A program made the translations under genes and the position numbers. A DNA stretch of 8,981 nucleotides from an uncultured Beijerinckiaceae bacterium (GTDB taxonomy: Bacteria; Pseudomonadota; Alphaproteobacteria; Rhizobiales; Beijerinckiaceae): positions 1,663 to 10,643 of the forward strand of contig CALMGA010000215.1 in the NCBI GenBank assembly GCA_937863205.1. The letters run 5' to 3'. Positions within the stretch are counted from its first letter, which is position 1; every line of letters starts with the position of its first letter. This document shows positions 1 through 5,810 of the stretch, in pieces. Under the pieces are notes generated by a model, which did no database searches, was not told the DNA's origin, and saw only the letters and a program-made list of their open reading frames with translations.

Positions 1-557
1 CCGTCCAGGCGGCGCTGCTCGATGCCGTGCGAGGAGGCTTCGAGCGCCAGGTGGGTGACGCCGTCGCCGGCCAGCCCGGCCAGCGTTTCGTGCAGGGCGA
101 TCGGGTCGGGCGTGGTCAGCGAGCCATAGGTCGAGCCACCCGGCGCGACGACGCCGATCGTACCGAGCGAGGCGGCGGGGTTGCCGAGCCGCTCCCAGAT
201 CTGACGGACGAAAGCGGCGACCGAGGTCTTGCCGCTGGTGCCGGTGACGGCGGCGATCGTCGCCGGCTGGGCGGCATGGAAGGCGGCGGCGGCGCGGGCC
301 AGGGTGCGGCGCACGTCGTCCACCACGATGACGGCGACGCCCGGCACGGTGCGCGAAGGCCGGCGCTCGGCCACCACCGCCACCGCGCCGGCGGCGACCG
401 CCGCATCGGCGAAGCTCAGGCCGTCGGTCAGCGTGCCCGGCACGGCGAAGAAGCAGAAGCCCGGCCCGACGCGGCGGCTGTCGCTGGCGAGGCCGGTGAC
501 CTCGATCCAGCCCAGCTCCGGCGGGCAGGCGGGCAGCAGTGTCGACAGACGGGTCAG
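1..557 (-). CDS. murE: UDP-MurNAc-tripeptide synthetase MurE, N-terminal 185 residues (gene runs off the left edge)
   Basis: Cytoplasmic Mur ligase that adds meso-diaminopimelate to UDP-MurNAc-L-Ala-D-Glu using ATP (substrate inferred from alphaproteobacterial context). Seen here: the N-terminal UMP-binding domain (about residues 18-95, with SDSRRV at 25-30 and GxxFxAxPG-like GFCFFAVPG at 33-41), the ATP P-loop GTSGKTS at 106-112, the TTPDP substrate loop at 148-152, and ALEASSHGIEQRRLD at 171-185. The central and C-terminal domains lie outside the window. No ATG, GTG or TTG occurs in this frame near the expected N-terminus. The best start is CTG at 557-555, preceded by GGAAGG with a 6-nt spacer; it overlaps the ftsI stop as CTGA. 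From that start the protein reads (M)TRLSTLLPACPP, which fits the family's N-terminus. It is the fourth gene of the operon and is probably translationally coupled to ftsI. The identification is firm; the start codon is less so. Confidence 0.95.
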   Translation of the reverse strand, partial: MTRLSTLLPACPPELGWIEVTGLASDSRRVGPGFCFFAVPGTLTDGLSFADAAVAAGAVAVVAERRPSRTVPGVAVIVVDDVRRTLARAAAAFHAAQPATIAAVTGTSGKTSVAAFVRQIWERLGNPAASLGTIGVVAPGGSTYGSLTTPDPIALHETLAGLAGDGVTHLALEASSHGIEQRRLD

Positions 558-2401
558 TGCAGGCCTTCCTTCGACTTCTGGGGCACGTTGGCCTGCCCAT
601 AGCCCATCCGGGCCAGCAGCGGGAAGGGGATCGGCGGCAGCTGGATCTGCGGCGGCAGGCCGAGGAGCGGCGCCACCCGCTCGATCACCTTGCCGGTGAC
701 GTCGCCCGAGTTCCACGCGGCGGTGTGGTAGCCGTAGGTGCCGGGCACCGCCTGGGGCTCGTCCATCAGCACCAGGAACAGGTATTTCGGGTGGTCGGCC
801 GGCAGGATCGCCATGAAGGTGGTGAACACCTTGTCGTGGTCGTAGTGCCCGTGGACGAGCTTGTCGGCCGTGCCGGTCTTGCCGCCGATGAAGTAGCCGG
901 GGATGTTGGCGTTGCGCGCCGAGCCGACCTCGGCGTTGAGGCGCATGAGGTAGCGCAGCGACTCCGACACTTCCGGGCGCACGACCCGGTCGGCGTGGGC
1001 GCGGGCATCGGCCTCGTCGCGCTTGAGGAAGGTGGGGGTGATGAGCTGGCCGCCGTTGACCAGCCCGCCCACCGCCATCAGCGCCTGCAGCGGCGCCACG
1101 TTGAGGCCCTGGCCGAAGGCGATGGTGATGGTGTTGAGTTCGCTCCAGTGCTTGGGCACCAGCGGCTCGGCCGATTCCGGCAGCTCGGTGCGCAGCCGGG
1201 TGAGCTGCCCCATCTTGCGCAAAAAGGCCTGGTGGCCGGGCACGCCGACCATCATCGCCATCCGCGCCGTGCCGATGTTGGAGGAGTGCACGAACACCTC
1301 CGGCACGCTCAGCATGCGGCGCTCGGGGTGGAAGTCGTGGATGGTGAAGCGGCCGAAGCGCAGCACGTCGCGGGCATCGAGCTGCGAGCGCAGCGTCACC
1401 TTGTTGGCTTCCAACGCCATCGCGATCGAGATCGCCTTGAAGGTCGAGCCCATCTCGTAGACGCCGACCGACAGCCGGTTGATGTTGTTGGGGTTGAGCG
1501 CGTCGGCCGGCTGGTTGGGGTCGAAGTCCGGCAGGGAGGCCATCGCCACCACCTCGCCGGTGTTGACGTCGAGGATGGCGGCGGCGCCCGACTTCGCCTT
1601 GAAGTGCTCGATGCCCTTGGCCAGCTCATCGCGCACGGCATAGGTCGCGCGCAGGTCGAGCGAGGTCACCAGCGGCTTGAGGTCGGTCGCCGCGACCTTG
1701 AAGCCCATGCCGGTCAGGTCGGAATAGCCCTGTGTGTCGATGTACTTTTCCAGGCCGGAGATGCCGACGCCGTCGAGGTTGGCGAAGCCCAGCACGTGGG
1801 CGGCGATCGGCCCGTTGGGATAGACGCGCTTGTTTTCGGGCAGGAAGCCGACGCCGGGCAGGCCGAGGTGGAACACCTCCTGCTGCTCCTTGGAGCTGAC
1901 CGCCCGCTTGACCCAGACGAAGCCCTTGCGCGAGCCGAGCTTGCGGCGCAGCTCGGCGGCGTTGACGTCGGGCAGGGCGGCGGTGAGCAGCTCCACCGCC
2001 TCGTCCTTGTCGACGAGGCGGCGCGGCTCGGCGAAGATGCTCATCACCTTGATGTCGGTGGCCAGCACCTCGCCGTTGCGGTCGAGGATGTCGGGGCGGG
2101 CGGCGGCAACCTGGTCGGAGCCGGCGACGCGCACGGTTTCGGCGGCGTCCGGCTTCAGCCCGAAGGCGACGAGGCGGACGAGGATGGTGGCGAACAGAAG
2201 GGCGAACAGGGCGGCGACGAGCCGGGTGCGTCCGGCAGTCTTGTCGAGCCTCGCTTCGAACAGGCGCTTGATGAAGGCGAGCGGGCTCAGCCGTCGGCCG
2301 GGGCTCATGGGACTTGCGTCGACCGCCGCGCCCTGCCGGTCGAACTCCTGGTCGCCGGATGGATCCGCAAGGCCGCCCGCTTCGTGGCTTTCCACCGTCA
2401 T
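554..2401 (-). CDS. ftsI: Septal peptidoglycan D,D-transpeptidase FtsI (PBP3)
   Basis: Class B penicillin-binding protein, 615 aa, which cross-links septal peptidoglycan in the periplasm as part of the FtsW-FtsI-FtsQLB divisome. Residues 1-60 are a rather long cytoplasmic tail, followed by one membrane anchor at about 61-81. The pedestal/dimerisation domain begins near RPDILDRNG (102-110). The transpeptidase domain carries all three active-site motifs: STFK at 319-322 (nucleophile Ser319, Lys322), SSN at 373-375, and KTGT at 508-511. Length is within the usual 550-620 aa range. ATG at 2401-2399 overlaps the ftsL stop (ATGA); the TGA stop at 556-554 overlaps the murE start. No upstream promoter is visible, so expression probably depends on the operon with ftsL and rsmH. 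No sign of truncation or frameshift. Confidence 0.97.
   Translation of the reverse strand: MTVESHEAGGLADPSGDQEFDRQGAAVDASPMSPGRRLSPLAFIKRLFEARLDKTAGRTRLVAALFALLFATILVRLVAFGLKPDAAETVRVAGSDQVAAARPDILDRNGEVLATDIKVMSIFAEPRRLVDKDEAVELLTAALPDVNAAELRRKLGSRKGFVWVKRAVSSKEQQEVFHLGLPGVGFLPENKRVYPNGPIAAHVLGFANLDGVGISGLEKYIDTQGYSDLTGMGFKVAATDLKPLVTSLDLRATYAVRDELAKGIEHFKAKSGAAAILDVNTGEVVAMASLPDFDPNQPADALNPNNINRLSVGVYEMGSTFKAISIAMALEANKVTLRSQLDARDVLRFGRFTIHDFHPERRMLSVPEVFVHSSNIGTARMAMMVGVPGHQAFLRKMGQLTRLRTELPESAEPLVPKHWSELNTITIAFGQGLNVAPLQALMAVGGLVNGGQLITPTFLKRDEADARAHADRVVRPEVSESLRYLMRLNAEVGSARNANIPGYFIGGKTGTADKLVHGHYDHDKVFTTFMAILPADHPKYLFLVLMDEPQAVPGTYGYHTAAWNSGDVTGKVIERVAPLLGLPPQIQLPPIPFPLLARMGYGQANVPQKSKEGLH
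564..572 (-). promoter_or_regulatory. Shine-Dalgarno sequence deciding the murE CTG start
   Basis: On the minus strand GAAGGAAGG (572-564) lies inside the end of ftsI and is followed after six bases (CCTGCA) by CTG at 557-555. The spacing is what a ribosome binding site needs, and the next codons give a normal MurE N-terminus. This is the main argument for a CTG start. Confidence 0.6.
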
Positions 2402-2808
2402 CTCGCGGCTTTCCCGGTCGGTGTCGCGCCGGCGGACGGCGTGGTGCCGGCGACCGCGGCATCGCCGGGCGTGTTGGTCGGTTCGCCCAGGCCGAGGTCT
2501 TCGAGCTTGCGGCCGATCACGTCGCCGCGCTGCGCCTTGTCGGGCAGGGCCTCCGCCTTGACGATCTGGTCGAGCTTGAGGGGCTGCAGGTCGGTCAGCT
2601 TCTCGGTCAGGGCCTGGATCCGCTCGGGACGGGTCAGGTTGGCCCAGTCGGCGCGCAGGATGCCGATGCGGTCCTGCTCGCCCTTGATCTCCGTCTTCAG
2701 CCGCGCCACCGTTTCGGCGCGGAACATGGTCTGGTACTTGATCGAGTAGGCGTAGATCGCGGACGCGACCAGGGCGGCGATGGCCGCGAGGTTGAGCAGG
2801 CGGATCAA
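2398..2808 (-). CDS. ftsL: Cell division protein FtsL
   Basis: Small bitopic divisome protein, 136 aa, which in the family pairs with FtsB and FtsQ and helps activate FtsWI. Seen: a short N-terminus, one hydrophobic helix at about 5-22, a polar heptad-like stretch at about 28-56 likely to form the coiled coil, and the FtsL signature [16 protein letters not shown] (52-67), which resembles alphaproteobacterial FtsL. The last 30 residues are Pro/Ala/Thr/Gly-rich and probably disordered. The start is TTG at 2808-2806, overlapping the rsmH stop as TTGA; GAAGGGA lies about 7 nt upstream on the minus strand. No ATG or GTG gives a better N-terminus. FtsL is poorly conserved in sequence, so position between rsmH and ftsI and the architecture support the call. 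Confidence 0.93.
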   Translation of the reverse strand: MIRLLNLAAIAALVASAIYAYSIKYQTMFRAETVARLKTEIKGEQDRIGILRADWANLTRPERIQALTEKLTDLQPLKLDQIVKAEALPDKAQRGDVIGRKLEDLGLGEPTNTPGDAAVAGTTPSAGATPTGKAAR

Positions 2809-3998
2809 CGGCTGGTCCCTTCCCGGCCCTTGTCGCGCCCCTTATCGCGCCCTTTGCGTGCGCCGGGCTTGCCCGCGGGGAGCGTGCCGGCCGGAGAGGC
2901 CAAGCTGCTTGGCGAAACTAGACCGCCCGGTGAGGCCAAGCCGCGCAGCGCCGGCTCGACCGGCAGCGCCGGCGCGCCCGTGCGGGTGCCGTGCCGCAGC
3001 TTGGCCGAGCGCGCCCGCGGGTTGGCTGCGCATTCCGCCTCGCTGGGGACAACCGGCTGACCCTTGGGCAGGGTGAAGCTCGGGTCGATTGCCGCCGGCT
3101 CGCCGGGCAGCCGCCGGCCGGGAGCCTCGCCCTTGCCGGAGCGGCGAGCGAAGAACTGCTTGACGATGCGGTCTTCCAGGGAATGGAAGGTCACCACGGC
3201 GAGCCGGCCGCCCGGCTTCAGCAACCGCTCGGCGGCCGACAGCGCCGACACCAGTTCGCCGAGCTCGTCGTTGACGGCGATGCGCAGCGCCTGGAAGGCG
3301 CGCGTCGCCGGGTGGATGTCGGTCGGCTTGTGCGGCACGATTCGGGCGATCAGGCCGGCCAGCGCGGCGGTGGTGCGAAACGGCGCGGCCGTGCGGTCCA
3401 TCACGATCGCGCGGGCGATGCGGCGCGACAGCCGTTCCTCGCCGTAATGGTAGAAAACGTTGGCCAGCTCGTCCGCCCCGAGCGTGTTGACGAGGTCGGC
3501 GGCGGTCGGCCCGCCGGCTTCGGCGCCCATGCGCATGTCGAGCGGCCCGTCGCGTCGGAACGAGAAGCCGCGTTCGGCCTCGTCGAGCTGCATGGACGAC
3601 ACGCCGATGTCGAGGACGATGCCGTCGAAAGGCGCGAGCGACGCCGCGACCGCTTCCATGGCGCCGAAGCGCGCCTCGACCAGCCGGAGGCGGGCGCCGT
3701 AGCCGGCGGCAAGAACCGCGCCGCCGCGCACGGCGACGGGGTCGCGGTCGAGGGCGAGCACGCGGATGCCGGGATGGCTGTCCAGGATCGCGGCCGTGTA
3801 GCCCCCGGCGCCGAAGGTGGCATCAAGGAACAGGCCGGCGCCCGCCGACGTGCCGCCGCCAAGCGTGGCGGCGACGGCCTCGTCGCGGAGCACGGGCGTG
3901 TGGCGGAGGACGGAAGCGGAGCGGAGCACGGGAATGTCGCGGGCCGGTCCGCCAGCGACGCCCCGATCCGTCGGATCGGAGCCGCCGCCGCCCGTCAT
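2805..3998 (-). CDS. rsmH: 16S rRNA (cytosine(1402)-N(4))-methyltransferase RsmH (MraW)
   Basis: SAM-dependent enzyme, 397 aa from the chosen start, which methylates N4 of C1402 in the ribosomal P site. Motifs: SAM motif [11 protein letters not shown] (59-68), the acidic ALDRDP (82-87), [19 protein letters not shown] (128-146), [18 protein letters not shown] (230-247), [16 protein letters not shown] (268-283) and the usual terminal [10 protein letters not shown] (326-335). Homologues generally end shortly after that last motif; this protein carries about 60 extra residues rich in Pro, Ala and Ser and ending in three basic KGRD/E repeats. The ATG at 3998-3996 has GGAG 7 nt upstream and gives MTGGGG...[10 protein letters not shown], as expected. 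The frame stays open to about 4556, but that extension has much lower third-position GC and no homology. The N-terminus contains a duplicated PVLR motif (IPVLR at 23-27, TPVLR at 35-39). First gene of the operon; mraZ is not seen upstream. Confidence 0.95.
   Translation of the reverse strand: MTGGGGSDPTDRGVAGGPARDIPVLRSASVLRHTPVLRDEAVAATLGGGTSAGAGLFLDATFGAGGYTAAILDSHPGIRVLALDRDPVAVRGGAVLAAGYGARLRLVEARFGAMEAVAASLAPFDGIVLDIGVSSMQLDEAERGFSFRRDGPLDMRMGAEAGGPTAADLVNTLGADELANVFYHYGEERLSRRIARAIVMDRTAAPFRTTAALAGLIARIVPHKPTDIHPATRAFQALRIAVNDELGELVSALSAAERLLKPGGRLAVVTFHSLEDRIVKQFFARRSGKGEAPGRRLPGEPAAIDPSFTLPKGQPVVPSEAECAANPRARSAKLRHGTRTGAPALPVEPALRGLASPGGLVSPSSLASPAGTLPAGKPGARKGRDKGRDKGREGTSR
2820..2855 (-). 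repeat. Three 12-bp tandem units encoding [12 protein letters not shown] at the RsmH C-terminus
   Basis: On the minus strand three consecutive 12-base units are AAAGGGCGCGAT, AAGGGGCGCGAC and AAGGGCCGGGAA. The first two differ at two positions; the third is more diverged. They encode the basic end of the RsmH tail. Upstream in the same tail GAGGCCAAG occurs twice 36 bases apart (plus strand 2896-2904 and 2932-2940), encoding the GLASP-like repeats. The pattern suggests growth of the tail by repeat slippage. Confidence 0.7.
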
Positions 3999-4010
3999 TC
4001 CCGTGCTCCG
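3922..4010 (-). promoter_or_regulatory. Perfect 15-bp inverted repeat enclosing the rsmH Shine-Dalgarno sequence and start codon
   Basis: Plus-strand CGGAGCACGGGAATG (3922-3936) is the exact reverse complement of CATTCCCGTGCTCCG (3996-4010), with 59 bases between. In the rsmH transcript (minus strand) the 5' arm contains the GGAG Shine-Dalgarno and the AUG; the 3' arm lies within codons 21-26. Folding would hide the ribosome binding site. The loop contains a second perfect 7-bp stem (3963-3969 with 3973-3979, 3-base loop). The repeat is seen directly; a role in translational control is inference. It could alternatively be the ends of a small palindromic repeat element. Confidence 0.55.
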
Positions 4011-4156
4011 GGAGGAAGCGGCGAGCGTGCCGCATCCTGGAACCGGATCGGATCCCGCACGCGCTGGCGAAGCGTGGCCTCTTCGCCGTCCGTGCGGATC
4101 CGCTCCGATCCCTGGACCTGTTGCAGCCTTTTCGCCGGCATCTCCCGCGGTGGCGA

Positions 4157-4190
4157 ACGCAGGCCGGCCGAGGCTTGGACGCAGGCCGGC
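4157..4190. repeat. 12-bp direct repeat ACGCAGGCCGGC, two copies
   Basis: ACGCAGGCCGGC occurs at 4157-4168 and again at 4179-4190, start to start 22 bases, about 190 bases upstream of the rsmH start. Two helical turns separate the copies, so binding of a dimer to one DNA face is possible, but this is speculation; GC-rich DNA produces such repeats by chance fairly easily. Confidence 0.4.
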
Positions 4191-4311
4191 GCGAACTTCC
4201 CGATAGCCGAGGCAGATACGACGCGACGCCCGAGGGCGCCCGACGGACCGAAAAGGAAAAGCAAACGCGTGACGCCAAACCTCCCGCGTCGCCCGGCCGC
4301 CGAGGGGCGTA

Positions 4312-4373
4312 CGTTCGACCACCGTAGCTGCACCGACCACAGCTTCGATGGTCGCAGCGTTGGCGGTCGAACG
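4312..4373. repeat. 9-bp perfect inverted repeat with nested smaller stems
   Basis: CGTTCGACC (4312-4320) is the reverse complement of GGTCGAACG (4365-4373). The 44-base interior has a 5-bp stem, AGCTG (4326-4330) with CAGCT (4340-4344), and an alternative stem, GACCA (4335-4339) with TGGTC (4349-4353), which cannot form at the same time. CGACCAC is also directly repeated (4316-4322, 4334-4340). It could be a structured leader or small RNA segment on either strand, or an operator; nothing else identifies it. Confidence 0.4.
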
Positions 4374-4934
4374 GGCTCCAAAGCCCGGACGAGAACCGAG
4401 ACTCGACAAAGCCTCGCCGATTGAACGTTCGGTGCCGGCAGCGCCCAAAGACTTGCTTGGGGACCGGCGCGGGAGTGCATTGGGTATCATGCGATGGGGC
4501 GTGAAGCAATCGATCGGCCCCGTCGCGCACCATGCGCGCCGGCCGCCTGCCATCAAGCCCCAACGAGGTTAAGAAGTGGTTTCCGCGCGGCGCCGGCTGG
4601 GGAACACGGGCGGCCGCTGCGACGGCCGGCGCGTTGACTCATCTTCGTGGCATCTTTACGACCGTCCTTCCATCGTTCCACGCAAACGACGCCGTTGCGT
4701 CCCGCACGGCCGGTATGGCGTCCTCGCTTGGCAGGGGATCGGTTTGTCGGGTGATGTTTGCGCGTCGCGCGCGCCCTCGCCGCGAGACCCGTGCGTCCCA
4801 CGCGCATTCACCATGCCGGCCGGTCTGCCGATTTCCGCATTGTTTCGAGAGAAGCTTTGCGTCAACCAGGTTTTCCGCAACAGGCCGAGAGCGCCGAGCG
4901 CATCGGCCGGGGGCGGCGCAACACGGGCAGCTTG

Positions 4935-5810
4935 ATGAACATTTCCAAGGTGGGCGTGATCGGCGCCGGGCAGATGGGATCGGGCATCGCCCAGGTGTGC
5001 GCCCTGGCCGGCATCGAAGTCTTCCTCAACGACGTCACGGACGCGCGCACCCGCGGCGGCATCGAGGCGATCAGGTCGAGCTTCGGCAAGCTGGTGGAGC
5101 GCCGGCAGTTCGAGGCCGAGGCGGTGGAGGCCGCCATCGGGCGCATCGCGCCGGCTCCCGACCTCGCCACGTTGCACCAGTGCGACCTCGTCATCGAGGC
5201 CGCCTCGGAGAACGAGGAGGTGAAGAGGCGGATCTTCGGCATGGTGTGCCCGCACCTCAGGCCCGACGCGATGCTCGCCTCCAACACCTCGTCCATTTCC
5301 ATCACCCGGCTCGCCGCCGCAACCGATCGTCCCGAGCGCTTCATCGGGATCCACTTCATGAATCCGGCGACCAAGATGCAGCTCGTCGAGCTGATCCGCG
5401 GCATCGCCACCGAGGACGCCACATTTGAGCGGGCCAAGGCCTTCATCGCCCACCTCGGCAAGACGGCAACGGTTTCGGAGGACTTCCCGGCCTTCATCGT
5501 CAACCGCATCCTGCTGCCGATGATCAACGAGGCGATCTACACCCTCTACGAGGGCGTCGGCTCGGTGGAGGCGATCGACACGGCGATGAAGCTCGGCGCC
5601 AACCACCCGATGGGCCCGCTGACGCTGGCCGACTTCATCGGACTGGATACGCTGCTCTCGGTGATGCAGGTTCTGCACGAGGGTCTCGCCGATCCGAAGT
5701 ACCGTCCGTGCCCGCTGCTGGTGAAGTACGTCGAGGCCGGCTGGCTCGGCCGCAAGACGCAGCGCGGCTTCTACGACTACCGCAGCGGCACGCCCATCCC
5801 GACCCGGTAG
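4935..5810 (+). CDS. hbd: 3-hydroxybutyryl-CoA dehydrogenase
   Basis: Cytoplasmic NAD(P)-dependent enzyme, 291 aa, interconverting 3-hydroxybutyryl-CoA and acetoacetyl-CoA; used in fatty acid, butyrate or polyhydroxybutyrate turnover and aromatic degradation. The Rossmann dinucleotide motif GAGQMG is at 10-15, with Asp33 at the end of the second strand, which favours NAD. The CoA/catalytic region has SNTSS (116-120), HFMNP (140-144) and FIVNRI (187-192); the expected catalytic residues Ser119, His140, Glu152 and Asn190 are all present. The C-terminal domain has KLGANHPMGPL and ends in GWLGRKTQRGFYDY, as in single-domain HBD enzymes; length is normal. ATG at 4935 begins directly at the nucleotide-binding strand; its Shine-Dalgarno is weak. 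An in-frame extension upstream to 4758 has no homology. No thiolase or crotonase neighbour is present, so the pathway cannot be assigned. Confidence 0.95.
   Translation: MNISKVGVIGAGQMGSGIAQVCALAGIEVFLNDVTDARTRGGIEAIRSSFGKLVERRQFEAEAVEAAIGRIAPAPDLATLHQCDLVIEAASENEEVKRRIFGMVCPHLRPDAMLASNTSSISITRLAAATDRPERFIGIHFMNPATKMQLVELIRGIATEDATFERAKAFIAHLGKTATVSEDFPAFIVNRILLPMINEAIYTLYEGVGSVEAIDTAMKLGANHPMGPLTLADFIGLDTLLSVMQVLHEGLADPKYRPCPLLVKYVEAGWLGRKTQRGFYDYRSGTPIPTR

Larger units (their letters stand above)
3999..4934. other. 936-bp stretch between rsmH and hbd with no supportable gene
   Basis: Open frames here have mixed third positions unlike the neighbouring genes, and none of their translations resembles a protein family I know. 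In particular I find no MraZ, the transcription factor usually encoded just before rsmH, and none of the conserved RNase P RNA core motifs. The region must contain the promoters of rsmH (minus) and hbd (plus), but no convincing -35/-10 pair stands out on either strand. It contains the rsmH inverted repeat's right arm, three copies of GGATCGGA around the rsmH start, a 12-bp direct repeat and a 9-bp inverted repeat, listed separately. Confidence 0.7.

Noticed and set aside
539..2749. A 736-codon open frame on the plus strand opposite ftsI and ftsL
   Set aside because: The opposite strand has FtsI with all its active-site motifs. The antisense translation (rich in His, Asp, Gly, Val) is a typical mirror of a GC3-rich gene.
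4458..4498. Three TGGG elements considered as MraZ boxes
   Set aside because: Their spacings (23 and 14 bases) do not fit the regular 10-bp spacing of known MraZ boxes, and mraZ itself is not seen.
3999..4556. N-terminal extension of RsmH by 186 residues
   Set aside because: The frame is open, but third positions are mixed in G/C, there is no homology, and the ATG at 3998 has a Shine-Dalgarno and gives the family-like N-terminus.
4569..4583. CtrA-like site TTAA-N7-TTTC
   Set aside because: Only six of eight consensus bases match and there is no supporting second site; chance is likely.
4634..4662. Possible sigma-70 promoter TTGACT-N17-TACGAC on the plus strand upstream of hbd
   Set aside because: The -35 is good but the -10 is poor, and the start would lie about 270 bases before hbd. 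Not strong enough to call.
4758..4934. N-terminal extension of the hbd product from a TTG at 4758
   Set aside because: The dehydrogenase family starts directly at the nucleotide-binding strand reached from the ATG at 4935; the extension resembles nothing.
3999..4934. RNase P RNA or another housekeeping RNA in the gene-free region
   Set aside because: I searched by eye for the conserved RNase P core motifs on both strands and found none; no tRNA-like cloverleaf was recognised.
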